Source of the DNA: Nakamurella panacisegetis
GTDB lineage: Bacteria > Actinomycetota > Actinomycetes > Mycobacteriales > Nakamurellaceae
Assembly (NCBI RefSeq): GCF_900104535.1
Contig: NZ_LT629710.1
Location: 1,116,001-1,180,000 of the forward strand
DNA length: 64,000 bases
Direction: 5' to 3'
In this document: piece by piece, positions 1-8,963 of the stretch
Numbering within the stretch: position 1 is the stretch's first letter
Layout of the letters: each line of letters begins with the position of its first letter
Notes under the pieces: model-generated
What the model saw: only the letters and a program-made list of their open reading frames with translations
Databases searched by the model: none
Told to the model about the DNA's origin: nothing
Made by a program: the position numbers and the translations under genes

Positions 1-236
1 CGCCGTCCAAGACCACGCTGACCCCGGCCTTCCTGTCCTACTCGACCTCGTTCAACGACGGCAACTGGGGCCAGGGCGCCGCCATCTCCTTCATCCTGGT
101 CGCCATCATCATTCTGATGAACCTGCTCCAGCGCCTGATCATGCGCGAACGCCGGACCCTCCCGAAACGCCGTCGATTCACCGGTCCCGACGCGGCCACC
201 GCGAAGTCCCTGCCGCAGCCTCGAGTGGAGTCATGA
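1..236 (+). CDS. Sugar ABC transporter permease, MalF type (3' end only)
   Basis: Only the last 77 codons are inside the window, in the frame that ends with TGA at 234-236. What is visible is one hydrophobic helix (AAISFILVAIIILMNLLQ) followed by a basic cytoplasmic tail, as at the C-terminus of MalF/UgpA-type permeases. The next gene starts within the stop codon (ATGA at 233-236) and codes the MalG-type partner, so the two would form the membrane channel of a carbohydrate importer. The substrate cannot be told because the binding protein and most of this subunit lie outside the window. Confidence 0.8.
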   Translation, partial: PSKTTLTPAFLSYSTSFNDGNWGQGAAISFILVAIIILMNLLQRLIMRERRTLPKRRRFTGPDAATAKSLPQPRVES

Positions 237-1132
237 TGAGCACCCGCACCACACCGCCGCGCGCGCCGCTTTCGGTCCCGGACACGCTCAAGCCCCCTCG
301 CTCGGGCAAGAAGATCGCCTTCCAGGTCGCTGCCTACCTGGTGCTGATCCTGTTCGCGCTGATCTACATCTTCCCGTTCCTGATCGAGATCGGTTCCGCG
401 TTCAAGACGGATGTGGACGCCAACAACAATCCACTCAATCCGATCCCGCAGACCTGGACGACGGCCGCCTTCCACAAACTCGCCGACGCCAATTTCGCCC
501 GGTGGTTCACCAATTCGACGATCATCGCGCTGGTCGTCACGGCGGGGCGGGTGTTCTTCGACTCCCTGGCCGGTTACGCGTTGGCCCGTCTGCACTTCCG
601 CGGTCGAGCGGCGATCAACGGCGCGATCATCGCCGTGATGGCGATCCCGAGCGTCGTGCTGCTCATCCCGAAATTCCTGGTCCTGGTGCAACTGCATCTC
701 ACCAACAGCTACCCGGGCATGATCATTCCATTGATGGCCGACGCCGCCGGCGTATTCATCATGCGCCAGTTCTTCATCAACATCCCGGCCGAGGTGGAGG
801 AGGCCGCCCGCATCGACGGCGCCGGCACGTTCAAGGTGTTCTGGCGGGTCGTCCTGCCGATGGCCCGGCCGGCCGTCATCACCCTGACCATCCTGTCCTT
901 CCAGGGGTCCTGGAACGAGTTCTCGTTCTTCCTGGTCGCCAACAACAATCCGAATCTGGATACCCTCACCACCGGCGTCGCCACCCTGATCGGAGGGGGC
1001 GAGGGGGCGTCGAACCAGTTCCCGTTCAAGCTTGCCGCCGCCCTGCTGATGACGATCCCGACCGCCGTCGTGTTCTTCGTCTTCCAGCGCTACTTCATCC
1101 GCGGGGCCAGCTCGGGGGCGGTCAAGGGCTGA
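233..1132 (+). CDS. Sugar ABC transporter permease, MalG type
   Basis: A 299-residue inner-membrane subunit of a CUT1-type carbohydrate importer. It has the family hallmark EAA loop near residues 186-210 (EVEEAARIDGAGTF then VFWRVVLPMARPA), where the ATPase docks, and six predicted membrane helices, the first at about residues 30-55. The C-terminal end (RYFIRGASSGAVKG) is typical of MalG-like permeases. Its ATG overlaps the stop of the upstream permease by four bases, so translation is coupled; a second ATG three bases later is also possible. It is the last gene of its operon, since the next gene is on the other strand. Confidence 0.93.
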   Translation: MMSTRTTPPRAPLSVPDTLKPPRSGKKIAFQVAAYLVLILFALIYIFPFLIEIGSAFKTDVDANNNPLNPIPQTWTTAAFHKLADANFARWFTNSTIIALVVTAGRVFFDSLAGYALARLHFRGRAAINGAIIAVMAIPSVVLLIPKFLVLVQLHLTNSYPGMIIPLMADAAGVFIMRQFFINIPAEVEEAARIDGAGTFKVFWRVVLPMARPAVITLTILSFQGSWNEFSFFLVANNNPNLDTLTTGVATLIGGGEGASNQFPFKLAAALLMTIPTAVVFFVFQRYFIRGASSGAVKG

Positions 1133-1202
1133 TCCGGACCGTCCCGGGCCGCGCCGGCTCGGCTTCCGCCTCGCCGGTGGGACCGGCACCCGGCCGCTGG
1201 AG

Positions 1203-2069
1203 TCAACGCGGCGGGGCATCCAGCAGATCGAGAAGTTCCCCCGCGCGCTCGGCACCCGGCCGGGGCACCTCGTCGATGCTGGTCACCGGGGCGACCAGAC
1301 GGACGCTGGAGACCAGGAAAACCCCGTCCGCGGCGGACAGGTCGTCCGGGGTCAGTCGCTCGTAGGCGGTCGCCCAACCAGCGTCCTGCGCCGCCCGAAT
1401 GAGCCGCACCACCGTGATCCCGTCGAGAATTCCGTCCAACGGCGGGGTCACCAGGGTGCGGTCGCGCACGACCACCACGGTGGCCGTCGGCGCTTCCATC
1501 ACCGCGCCGTCCCTCCCGACGAAGATGACGTCGTCCGCGCCCATCGACCGGGCATGCCGCAACGCCGCCATGTTCACCGCGTACGACAGGGTCTTGGCCG
1601 AGGTCAGCATCCACGGGGCGGCCGCCGCATCGGAACCGGCGAAACCGCGGTCGAGCAACAGCACCGCGACGCCTTGGACCCGTTGGCGCAGCACCTCGTC
1701 CGGGACCGGCGTGCCCGTCACGTAGCAGGTGGGCGGCGCGCCGGCCGGGCCCCGGGTGGACACCAGGCGCAGCACCAGGTCCCCGCCGGGAAATGCCCCG
1801 AGCACGGCGTGCACCCCGTGGAGCCAGTCGGCGTCCGGCGGCCCCTGGAAGTCCAGCATCGTCGCCGATTTGGCCAACCGGGCCAGGTGCTCCGGAAGAT
1901 CCCGCGGTTGTCCGCCCTGAACCAGGATCGTCTCGAAGACCCCCTCGCCGCGCATCGCGCCGGCGTCGTCCGGCCGCAGCAGCGGCTCGGCTCCTGATCT
2001 CACCCGGCCGTCGAGCAGGCCGACCACCATGGAGGAAGGATGATCGGGGACCGCGGTCGGTTCGGACAC
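1203..2069 (-). CDS. PLP-dependent aminotransferase class IV (aminodeoxychorismate lyase-like)
   Basis: A 288-residue fold-type IV PLP enzyme, related to 4-amino-4-deoxychorismate lyase (PabC, folate synthesis), branched-chain and D-amino-acid aminotransferases. The segment LTSAKTLSYAVNMAALRHA carries the PLP-binding lysine region, and DDVIFVGRDGAVMEAPTATV matches the family pattern for the cofactor phosphate site. I start it at GTG 2069 because the reading frame upstream is not family-like; no strong ribosome site is seen and ATG 2030 is the alternative. It lies divergent from the YCII gene. In mycobacteria a homologue sits in the same purM/ygfZ neighbourhood, which favours PabC-like function, but specificity is inferred. 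Confidence 0.82.
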   Translation of the reverse strand: MSEPTAVPDHPSSMVVGLLDGRVRSGAEPLLRPDDAGAMRGEGVFETILVQGGQPRDLPEHLARLAKSATMLDFQGPPDADWLHGVHAVLGAFPGGDLVLRLVSTRGPAGAPPTCYVTGTPVPDEVLRQRVQGVAVLLLDRGFAGSDAAAAPWMLTSAKTLSYAVNMAALRHARSMGADDVIFVGRDGAVMEAPTATVVVVRDRTLVTPPLDGILDGITVVRLIRAAQDAGWATAYERLTPDDLSAADGVFLVSSVRLVAPVTSIDEVPRPGAERAGELLDLLDAPPR

Positions 2070-2184
2070 CGGATGAGCGTAAGCGCGTGAGAAACAATTC
2101 CGGCCGGGAAGGTCGATCGGCCCGGCCGCTGTTCGAGTAGAGCGCGCCACCGGAAGGTCCGGTGGCCCGAGGAGGATGAACGAC

Positions 2185-2526
2185 ATGAAGCAGTACCTGC
2201 TGAGCGTCTACGAGCCCGCCGGTCCGGCCCCGGCACCGGAAGTGCTGGAACCGATCGTGAAGAACGTGCTCGATCTGGATGCCGAGATGCGCGCCGCCGG
2301 CGTCTGGGTGTTCGCCGGCGGGCTGTTCCCGCCGAGCACCGCCACCACCCTGCGCCCGACCGCCACCGGCGTCACCACCACCGACGGACCGTTCGCCGAG
2401 GGCAAGGAACATCTCGGTGGGTTCAGCATCATCGCGGTCGACGACCTCGACGCGGCATTGGCGTGGGGTCGCCGCCTGGCCGAGGCCACCACCCTGCCGA
2501 TCGAGGTACGGCCCTTCCAGGGCTGA
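2185..2526 (+). CDS. YCII-related (DGPF-type) protein
   Basis: A 113-residue dimeric alpha/beta-barrel protein of the YCII/DGPF family. The signature DGPFAEGKEHLGGF is complete (residues about 75-88). GAGGAGG at 2169-2175 sits nine bases before ATG 2185, so I prefer this start to the ATG at 2176 that abuts it. The next gene codes an ECF42-type sigma factor 20 bp downstream; this pairing of DGPF proteins with ECF42 sigma factors is known in actinobacteria. The biochemical role of the family is not settled. Confidence 0.88.
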   Translation: MKQYLLSVYEPAGPAPAPEVLEPIVKNVLDLDAEMRAAGVWVFAGGLFPPSTATTLRPTATGVTTTDGPFAEGKEHLGGFSIIAVDDLDAALAWGRRLAEATTLPIEVRPFQG

Positions 2527-2546
2527 CCCGGCGGGCCACCCGGTAC

Positions 2547-3740
2547 ATGGACATCGATCGGATCTTCCGAGCCGAGTACGGCCGGGCGGTGGCGGTACTG
2601 GTGCGGGTCCTGGGCGACATCACACTCGCCGAGGACGCCGTCCAGGAGGCCTTCGCGGTGGCCGCCGAGCAGTGGCCGTCCCGCGGTCTCCCGCCCAGTC
2701 CGGCCGGCTGGATCATCACCACCGCTCGTCATCGGGGTATCGACCGTCTGCGGCGGGAGACCAACCGGGCGGCCAAGGAAGCGGCCGCCCTGATCATCGA
2801 ACCGGAACCGGCCCAGGAGAGCGATGTGCGGGACGACCAGTTGCGCCTGATCTTCACCTGCTGCCACCCGGCGCTGGCCCCGCACGCGCAGGTCGCGTTG
2901 TCGCTGCGGCTGCTCGGCGGCCTCACCACGGCCGAGGTCGCCCGGGCGTATCTGGTGCCGGAGTCCACCATGGCGCAGCGGCTGGTCCGGGCCAAGGGCA
3001 AGATCCGCGACGCCGGCATCCCGTACCGGGTGCCGGGCGCATCCGAACTGCCCGCGCGGCTCGACTCGGTGCTGACGGTCATCTACCTGATCTTCAACGA
3101 GGGCCACACGGCCAGTTCGGGCGACCGGCTGGTGCGGGACGACCTGTGCCGGGAGGCGATCCGCCTGGCCCGGCTGGTCACCGGTCTGATGCCTGACCAG
3201 CCGGAGGCCATGGGGCTGCTCGCCCTGCTGCTGCTGAGCGACTCCAGACGCGCAGCTCGCTGCGACGACGGCGGGCACCTGGTGCGCCTGGGCGACCAGG
3301 ACCGGTCGGCCTGGGACGCGTCCCTGATCGACGAGGGTCAGCGGCTGGTCCGCGAATGCCTGCGGATCGGGCGCCCTGGGCCGTACCAGCTGCAGGCCGC
3401 GATCAGTGCCGTGCACAGCGACGCACCGGTGGGCGCCCTGACCGACTGGTGGCAGATCCTGCAGCTGTACGACCAGCTGTGGACGGTGCTGCCGACGCCG
3501 GTGGTGGCACTGAACCGGGCGGTCGCCGTGGCCGAGGTGCACGGTCCGGAGACGGCCCTGACAGTCCTCGACGGCCTGGAGCTGGCCGACTTCCATCTGT
3601 TCCACGCCATCCGGGCCGACCTGCTCCGGCGTCTCGGCCGCGCCGCGGACGCGCGGGCCGCCTACGACCGGGCCATCAGCCTGGCCGGCAACGCCGCCGA
3701 GCGCGAATTCCTGCATTCGGCCCGGGCGGACCTGCGCTAA
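2547..3740 (+). CDS. ECF42-type RNA polymerase sigma factor with C-terminal extension
   Basis: A 397-residue group IV sigma factor, about twice the usual ECF length. Residues 1-165 hold sigma region 2 ([16 protein letters not shown], core binding and -10 recognition) and region 4 ([20 protein letters not shown], a helix-turn-helix). The remaining ~230 residues are an alpha-helical, TPR-like extension ([32 protein letters not shown]) typical of ECF42, thought to replace a separate anti-sigma factor. No anti-sigma gene is adjacent, which fits. ATG 2547 gives the expected N-terminus ([13 protein letters not shown]). It is 20 bp after the DGPF gene and its last four bases overlap the 3' end of coaA on the opposite strand. 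Confidence 0.9.
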   Translation: MDIDRIFRAEYGRAVAVLVRVLGDITLAEDAVQEAFAVAAEQWPSRGLPPSPAGWIITTARHRGIDRLRRETNRAAKEAAALIIEPEPAQESDVRDDQLRLIFTCCHPALAPHAQVALSLRLLGGLTTAEVARAYLVPESTMAQRLVRAKGKIRDAGIPYRVPGASELPARLDSVLTVIYLIFNEGHTASSGDRLVRDDLCREAIRLARLVTGLMPDQPEAMGLLALLLLSDSRRAARCDDGGHLVRLGDQDRSAWDASLIDEGQRLVRECLRIGRPGPYQLQAAISAVHSDAPVGALTDWWQILQLYDQLWTVLPTPVVALNRAVAVAEVHGPETALTVLDGLELADFHLFHAIRADLLRRLGRAADARAAYDRAISLAGNAAEREFLHSARADLR

Positions 3741-4750
3741 AGCTTGCGCAACCGGACCTTCGTCACCGCGTGGTCCGGGCCCTTGGTGAGCACCAGGTTG
3801 GCCCGTCCCCGGGTGGGCAGGATGTTTTCGACCAGGTTCGGGGCGTTGATGCTGTCCCAGAACCGGGCCGCCAGTTCGACCGCCTCCTCGTCGGAGAGCA
3901 CCGCGTACCGCGCGAAGAACGAGTCGGGATGGGAGAACGCGGTCTGCCGCAGGCTCAGGAAGCGGTCCGTGTACCAGCGCTTGATGTCGGCGGTCTCGGC
4001 GTCCACGTAGATGGAGAAGTCGAAGAAGTCGCTGACGGCCAGGGCGCGGCCCTCGTCGTCGAGCCGGGCCGGCTGCAGCACGTTCAGGCCCTCGACGATC
4101 AGGACGTCGGGGCGATGCACGACGACCTCTTCGTCGGGCAGGATGTCGTACGTCAGGTGGTCGTACTTGGGCGCCCGGACCTCGGCCGCCCCCGACTTGA
4201 CCTCGGCGACGAAGCGCAGCAGCGCCCGCCGATCGTAGGATTCAGGAAACCCCTTGCGGGACATCAGGTCACGTTCCTGCAGCACCGCGTTCGGGTACAG
4301 GAAGCCGTCGGTGGTGACCAGCTCGACCCTGGGGGTGTCGGGCCACCGGGCCAGCATCTCGCGGAGCACCCGGGCGGTGGTCGACTTCCCCACCGCGACG
4401 CTGCCGGCCACGCCGATGACGAACGGGGTCCGGGACGACTTCTCGCCCAGGAACGTGGACGTGACCTTGTGGAGCTCGCCGGTGCCGTTGGAGTACAGGT
4501 TCAGCAGTCGGGACAGCGGCCGGTAGATGGTGTCCACCTCGGCCAGGTCGATCGGATCCCCCAGGCCGGACACCCGGTCCAGCTCCGCCTCGGTCAGCGG
4601 CAACGGGGTGGCCTTGGCCAGCAGCGCCCACTCGGCCCGGTCGAGCTCGACCCAGGGCGTCACGCCGTTGAACACGGGCGGACTCTGCACGGCCGTGGAG
4701 CCGCCGGTCCGGACGTGTGGAGAAGGGTTGACCTCGTCGTCACCTGCCAT
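3737..4750 (-). CDS. coaA: Type I pantothenate kinase
   Basis: A 337-residue cytoplasmic enzyme that phosphorylates pantothenate with ATP, the first and controlling step of coenzyme A synthesis. The Walker A loop [12 protein letters not shown] lies at about residues 113-124, followed by the family blocks [26 protein letters not shown] and [12 protein letters not shown]. The C-terminal KVRLRKL is typical of bacterial CoaA. I start at ATG 4750; a frame extension upstream is not conserved in character. The gene is alone in its unit, divergent from ygfZ, and its end overlaps the sigma gene by four bases. Confidence 0.95.
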   Translation of the reverse strand: MAGDDEVNPSPHVRTGGSTAVQSPPVFNGVTPWVELDRAEWALLAKATPLPLTEAELDRVSGLGDPIDLAEVDTIYRPLSRLLNLYSNGTGELHKVTSTFLGEKSSRTPFVIGVAGSVAVGKSTTARVLREMLARWPDTPRVELVTTDGFLYPNAVLQERDLMSRKGFPESYDRRALLRFVAEVKSGAAEVRAPKYDHLTYDILPDEEVVVHRPDVLIVEGLNVLQPARLDDEGRALAVSDFFDFSIYVDAETADIKRWYTDRFLSLRQTAFSHPDSFFARYAVLSDEEAVELAARFWDSINAPNLVENILPTRGRANLVLTKGPDHAVTKVRLRKL

Positions 4751-4765
4751 GATCTGAAGATCATG
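4748..4765. promoter_or_regulatory. Perfect 8-bp inverted repeat at the coaA start
   Basis: CATGATCTGAAGATCATG reads as two 8-base arms around a 2-base centre. It contains the coaA start codon and lies in the 113-bp gap between coaA and the divergent ygfZ gene. It could be an operator or only a chance palindrome; no regulator family is suggested by the sequence. Confidence 0.35.
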
Positions 4766-4863
4766 CCGCTTCGGGGCGCAGGCCACCCAATTCGTCCGGT
4801 GTGACCTGGGCCGCAATCGCGACGTCGAACGGGGCCCCCGCGGTGCGCGCCTACGATGGTGAC

Positions 4864-5964
4864 GTGTCCGCCCCCTACCGTTCGCCGCTGCTGTCCTTCC
4901 CCGACGCCGTCGCTTCCGGCGACGCCGACGGGCCCGATCAGGGCATCGCGTGGCACTACGGCGACCCGGTCGGTGAACAGCGGGCCGCCGTCCGGTCGGC
5001 TGCCCTGTTCGATCGGTCCCACCGCGGCCTCATCGCCGTCACCGGCCCGGATCGGTTGACCTGGCTGAACACGCTCACCAGTCAGCTGCTCACCGGCCTG
5101 GGCGAAGGGGCGAGCACCGAGGCCCTCGTGCTCTCCCCCAACGGCCACGTCGAACACCACATGGGTGTCACCGAGATCGGCGAAATCACCTACCTCGACA
5201 CCGAACCGACCGACACCGCCGGGTTGCTCAAGTACCTGACCATGATGGTGTTCTGGTCGAAGGTCGAGTTGACCGAACCGGACCTGGCCCAGTTGCGCGT
5301 CATCGGGCCGAAAACGTCCGAGATCGTGTCCGCCACCGGCCTGCTGGATGCCCCGGTCGATCGTGCCGTGCCCCTGGGCGCGGGCGGGTTCGCCCGGCCG
5401 ACCGCCGGCGGCGTCGACCTGTTCGTCCCGCTGATCGCGCTGGCCAACACCGCCGCCGCACTCACCGCGGCCGGAGCCCGCGCCGCCGGCAGCTGGGCCG
5501 CCGACGCGCTGCGCATCGAGTCCCGCACCCCTCGCCTGGGGATCGACACCGACGAGAAGACCATTCCGAACGAGGTCACCTGGCTGGCCGAGGCGGTGCA
5601 CCTCAACAAGGGCTGCTACCGCGGGCAGGAGACGGTGGCCCGGGTCAACAACCTGGGCCGGCCGCCACGGAAACTCGTACTGCTGCACCTGGACGGTTCG
5701 GCTGATCGCCTGCCGGCCCCGGGTTCGACGGTCACCACCGCCGAGGGCCGGGTCGTGGGCCGGATCGGCACCGTGGCCCACCACCACGAGGACGGCCCGA
5801 TCGCGCTGGCCATGATCAAGCGTTCACTGCCGGCCGGCACCCCGCTGTTGGCCGACGGCGTCGACGCGGCGGTCGATCCCGACGATCTGGTCGACGAGAC
5901 GCCGTCCGGGCCACCGCAGTCGGCGCTCGATCGGCGTACCTTCACCGACATCCGGCGCCGCTGA
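4864..5964 (+). CDS. ygfZ: Folate-binding protein YgfZ (iron-sulfur cluster maintenance)
   Basis: A 366-residue homologue of the glycine-cleavage T protein fold. YgfZ-family proteins bind tetrahydrofolate and help to keep certain Fe-S enzymes active. The defining motif K-G-C-Y-R-G-Q-E is present at about residues 249-256 and includes the functional cysteine C251. I choose GTG 4864 because it gives the usual N-terminus SAPYRSPLL; a GTG at 4801 is in frame but adds an unlikely leader. The stop overlaps the start of the next gene by one base (TGATG), so it heads a four-gene operon. A homologue sits next to DUF3073 and purM in mycobacteria too. Confidence 0.92.
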   Translation: MSAPYRSPLLSFPDAVASGDADGPDQGIAWHYGDPVGEQRAAVRSAALFDRSHRGLIAVTGPDRLTWLNTLTSQLLTGLGEGASTEALVLSPNGHVEHHMGVTEIGEITYLDTEPTDTAGLLKYLTMMVFWSKVELTEPDLAQLRVIGPKTSEIVSATGLLDAPVDRAVPLGAGGFARPTAGGVDLFVPLIALANTAAALTAAGARAAGSWAADALRIESRTPRLGIDTDEKTIPNEVTWLAEAVHLNKGCYRGQETVARVNNLGRPPRKLVLLHLDGSADRLPAPGSTVTTAEGRVVGRIGTVAHHHEDGPIALAMIKRSLPAGTPLLADGVDAAVDPDDLVDETPSGPPQSALDRRTFTDIRRR

Positions 5965-6914
5965 TGCCGTCGCTGGTGACCCTCGACGAGATCACCGATG
6001 CTGCCGCTCGCATCGCGTCACTCGCGGTGAGAACGCCGCTGCTGGCGTCGCCTTGGCCCGGCCTGTGGCTCAAACCCGAAGGGCTGCAACCGATCGGGGC
6101 GTTCAAGATCCGGGGCGCGGTGACCGCCATGTCCCGCCTGGACCCGGACGTACGGTCCCGTGGGGTCCTCGCGCACTCGTCCGGGAATCACGCGCAGGCC
6201 GTGGCCTACGCCGCGCGGGCCTTCGGGGTCGATGCCCACATCGTCATCCCCGACAACGCCCCGGCCCGCAAGATCGAGGCCACCCGGGCCCTCGGGGCAA
6301 CGGTCGAGCTGGTACCCGTCGAGCAACGGTTCAGCCGCCCGGCCGAGCTGGCCGCCGAGACCGGCAAGGCGATGATCGCGCCGTTCGACGACCGCAACGT
6401 GATCTCGGGGCAGGGCACCATCGGCCTCGAGATCGCCGCCGACCTCCCGGGCGACCTGGCCTACGTCCTGGTCCCGGTCTCCGGCGGTGGCCTGATCTCG
6501 GGCATTGCCGCGGCGTTGGCCGCACTGCGCCCCGAGGTGAAGGTGATCGGCGTCGAACCGGAGCTGGCCGCGGACGCCGCCGACTCCTTCCGCTCCGGCG
6601 AGCGGCGCCTGTGGGAATCGGCCGACACGGCCCGGACCATCGCCGACGGACTCCGGACCCCCGGCGTCGGCGAACTGCCCTGGGAGCACATCCGCACCCA
6701 GGTCCACGACATCATCACCGTCACCGAGGACGAGATCATCGATGCCACCCGCCGCCTCGTAGTCGACGCCCGGCTGGTGGCCGAACCGTCGGGCGCGGTG
6801 GCCACCGCGGGCTGGCTGCACCACCGAGACCGGTTGCCGGCGGGGAATGCGGTGGCCATCGTCTCCGGCAGCAACATCGACCCGGCCGTGTTGGCCATGG
6901 TGCTCGGTGCCTGA
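5964..6914 (+). CDS. Threonine/serine dehydratase-like PLP enzyme
   Basis: A 316-residue fold-type II PLP enzyme that most resembles catabolic threonine dehydratase/serine racemase proteins. GAFKIRGA holds the Schiff-base lysine at K48; SSGNHAQAVAYAA is the substrate loop, and SGGGLISGIA the glycine-rich phosphate-binding loop near residues 173-182. It has no C-terminal ACT domain, so feedback control as in biosynthetic IlvA is not expected. Likely reaction: deamination of L-threonine or L-serine to a 2-oxoacid and ammonia. Translation is coupled to ygfZ (one-base overlap) and to the next gene (eight-base overlap). Confidence 0.88.
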   Translation: MPSLVTLDEITDAAARIASLAVRTPLLASPWPGLWLKPEGLQPIGAFKIRGAVTAMSRLDPDVRSRGVLAHSSGNHAQAVAYAARAFGVDAHIVIPDNAPARKIEATRALGATVELVPVEQRFSRPAELAAETGKAMIAPFDDRNVISGQGTIGLEIAADLPGDLAYVLVPVSGGGLISGIAAALAALRPEVKVIGVEPELAADAADSFRSGERRLWESADTARTIADGLRTPGVGELPWEHIRTQVHDIITVTEDEIIDATRRLVVDARLVAEPSGAVATAGWLHHRDRLPAGNAVAIVSGSNIDPAVLAMVLGA

Positions 6915-7410
6915 GTCCCCCGGCACGTTGATCACCGTCGCTCCGGCGCCCGGTCCGATCGGACACCTGCTGCGCACGGCCATCGACGCCGAACAGGTCG
7001 GGGCGGCCCGCTTGCACCTGTCCCCTGACCAGCCCGAACTCGAGGCTGCGATCACCGCCCTGCGGGGCCAGACCCGGCTGATCCTGACCAGCGCGGCCGA
7101 CGTCGCCGGGCTGGACCGCGTCACCTCCGGCTTCATCGACCGGCAACTTCAGGACGGTGACGACCTGCCGGCCCTGGTGGTGGACGTGGCCGGACTGGTC
7201 GCCGCCCACCCGTCGGGCGTGAGCCTGTGCGGCGCCGGATCGGCCGCCCTCCCGGTGCTGCTGGCCGCCCTGGCGTCCGGTGGACATCTGACGGTCGCTT
7301 CCACGACGCGGGACCATGCCGCCCTGGTGGCGCGGGCGAGCGGGTTGGCCCGGATCGCCGGACGACCGCCGCTCGATCGCGCGGCCGCACGAGACCTGCT
7401 GGGCCTATGA
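6907..7410 (+). CDS. Short BKACE (DUF849)-like protein, probably lacking the metal site
   Basis: A 167-residue protein starting at GTG 6907, inside the end of the dehydratase gene. Its ends look like those of beta-keto acid cleavage enzymes: an early strand and helix (TLITVAPAP ... AIDAEQVGAARLHLSP) and a tail (LASGGHLTVAS ... LVARASGLARIAGRPPLDRAAARDLLGL parts). Family members are usually near 280-310 residues. The histidine pair that holds zinc in BKACE (HLH) is reduced to HLS, and the acidic residues after the GGH strand are absent. So it is either a shortened non-catalytic relative or a different small barrel. The operon position suggests a link with amino-acid breakdown. Assignment is from pattern only. 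Confidence 0.55.
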   Translation: MPESPGTLITVAPAPGPIGHLLRTAIDAEQVGAARLHLSPDQPELEAAITALRGQTRLILTSAADVAGLDRVTSGFIDRQLQDGDDLPALVVDVAGLVAAHPSGVSLCGAGSAALPVLLAALASGGHLTVASTTRDHAALVARASGLARIAGRPPLDRAAARDLLGL

Positions 7411-7420
7411 GAGGACAAGA

Positions 7421-8380
7421 GTGTCGATGAGCACGCCGGTCGAGCTGGTGCGGGTGATGCGCTCCGGTTTTCACGAAGGCAGTCACTACGGAGCGGTGGT
7501 GGTGACCGACACGGACGGCTCGGTACTGCACGCCCGTGGGGCGGTGGACGCGCCGGTGTTTCCGCGATCGTCCAACAAGCCGTTCCAGGCCGTGGCCATG
7601 CTGCAGGCCGGCGCCCAACTGGACGGAGCCGACCTGGCCATCTCGGCCGCGTCCCACTCCGGTGAACCGATGCACACGTCACGGGTCCAGGCCATGTTGG
7701 ACCGGGTGTCACTGGGCGAGGGAGATCTGGGTTGCCCGGAGGCGTTGCCGCTCAACGAGGCGGCCCGCAACGAGGTGATCGCCGCCGGTGGCGCGCCGCG
7801 GCGGATCTACATGAACTGCTCCGGCAAACACGCCGGCATGCTGGCCGCGTGCGTCGAGCACGGTTGGGATGTGGCGACCTATCTGCAGACCGACCACCCA
7901 CTGCAGCTCTCGGTGCGCGACCAGGTCGCTCGGCTGTCCGACGAGGTGCCGTCGGCGGTGGGTATCGACGGCTGCGGGGCGCCGCTGTTCGCGATCTCGC
8001 TGCTCGGCCTGGCCCGCGCATTCGGCAGGGTCAACGCGGCCGCCCGCGACACTGCGGAACATGCTGTCTCGCAGGCGATGCGGGAGTACCCGGAGATGGT
8101 CGGCGGCACCGGGCGGGAGGACACCCGGTTGATGCGGGCGCACTCCGGGCTCCTGGTCAAGGGCGGTGCCGAGGGCGTGCACTGCGCCGCGCTGGCCGAT
8201 GGCCGGACGGTGGCCGTCAAGATCACCGACGGCGGCGATCGCGCCCGGATGCCGGTACTGGTGGCCGGCCTCCGGATGCTCGGCCTGGAGTCGGATCTGC
8301 TCGACGAACTCGGCACCGGTGTGGTGCTCGGCGGCGGTCATCAGGTCGGCACGGCGGAGCTGGCACCCGGGGTGTTCTGA
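7421..8380 (+). CDS. L-asparaginase, Rhizobium-type (asparaginase II family)
   Basis: A 319-residue enzyme of the thermolabile asparaginase family first known from Rhizobium etli, unrelated to the E. coli type. Motifs seen: FPRSSNKPFQA with the S50-x-x-K53 catalytic pair, SHSGEP, NCSGKHAGML, and GIDGCGAPLFA with the conserved cysteine. It should hydrolyse L-asparagine to aspartate and ammonia in the cytoplasm. GAGGA at 7411-7415 lies five bases before GTG 7421, which I choose; ATG 7427 is possible. It follows the short BKACE-like gene by 10 bp and ends the ygfZ operon. Confidence 0.9.
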   Translation: MSMSTPVELVRVMRSGFHEGSHYGAVVVTDTDGSVLHARGAVDAPVFPRSSNKPFQAVAMLQAGAQLDGADLAISAASHSGEPMHTSRVQAMLDRVSLGEGDLGCPEALPLNEAARNEVIAAGGAPRRIYMNCSGKHAGMLAACVEHGWDVATYLQTDHPLQLSVRDQVARLSDEVPSAVGIDGCGAPLFAISLLGLARAFGRVNAAARDTAEHAVSQAMREYPEMVGGTGREDTRLMRAHSGLLVKGGAEGVHCAALADGRTVAVKITDGGDRARMPVLVAGLRMLGLESDLLDELGTGVVLGGGHQVGTAELAPGVF

Positions 8381-8508
8381 CCGGTCCGGTCACCCGCTCG
8401 GGCGCGGGCGACTCCGGGCCGACCGCCATTGGGTAACCAGGGCGTTGCTCCGGTCGGTGTGGCACAGGCGACCGGCCCGGGCGGGTGGGAGCGCCCCTGT
8501 AGAACCTG

Positions 8509-8514
8509 TACGAT
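8509..8514 (+). promoter_or_regulatory. Candidate -10 box of the DUF3073 gene
   Basis: TACGAT fits the actinobacterial TANNNT pattern and lies 74 bp before the ATG. No clear -35 box is seen upstream. The gap from the asparaginase stop to this gene is 207 bp, long enough for an independent promoter. Confidence 0.3.
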
Positions 8515-8587
8515 TGAGCTACGACTGACAACAGATGCCGGGGCCGCCGTTGGGCCGCCCCGCTTTAACGTGCAAGGGGGTCCGCTC

Positions 8588-8830
8588 ATGGGGCGAGGCC
8601 GTCAGAAGGCAAAGCAGACGAAGGTTGCCCGGGATTTGAAGTACCACGAATCCTCGTTCGACCCCAACGCTTTGACTCAGGAACTTCGCGGGATCCCGGT
8701 TCACCGACCGGCTCCTGTTGTCAAGGACGAGAGCGAGGAAGACTCGCTCTACGCCAAATACATGGTCGATGATGACGACGACGAGGATGACGGCCCGGTG
8801 GTCTACGCCAACGGGTCATCGCGTCGCTGA
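8588..8830 (+). CDS. DUF3073 family protein
   Basis: An 80-residue cytoplasmic protein that begins MGRGRQKAKQTKVARDLKY, the diagnostic start of the actinobacterial DUF3073 family, and contains an acidic run (DDDDDEDD) near residues 58-66. The basic head and acidic tail suggest nucleic acid or ribosome association, but no function is established. AAGGGGG about seven bases before ATG 8588 is a strong ribosome site. It is convergent with purM, as in mycobacteria (Rv0810c beside Rv0809). Confidence 0.93.
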   Translation: MGRGRQKAKQTKVARDLKYHESSFDPNALTQELRGIPVHRPAPVVKDESEEDSLYAKYMVDDDDDEDDGPVVYANGSSRR

Positions 8831-8860
8831 CCGGTAGCCCGTTCCATCACCCGAGGTGCT

Positions 8861-8949
8861 GCGTGGTTGCAGCCTGCCTGCGCAGCGGTTCGAAACGTTC
8901 AACCACGCGGGAATCTGGCCCCTGATCGGCGGTCGAATTCCCGCGTGGT
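8861..8949 (+). repeat. Three-armed inverted repeat with mutually exclusive hairpins
   Basis: Arm A (GCGTGGTTG, 8861-8869) pairs perfectly with CAACCACGC at 8900-8908. The same middle arm, as ACCACGCGGGAAT (8902-8914), also pairs over 13 bases with ATTCCCGCGTGGT (8937-8949). Both hairpins cannot form together, as in attenuators. It lies 30 bp after the DUF3073 stop, so a terminator is the plain explanation; there is no T-run. Confidence 0.6.
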
Positions 8950-8963
8950 CGGCGCTGCGCGCC

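Noticed and set aside
8880-8905. tRNA T-arm-like sequence GGTTCGAAAC
   Set aside because: No acceptor, D or anticodon stems fit around it.
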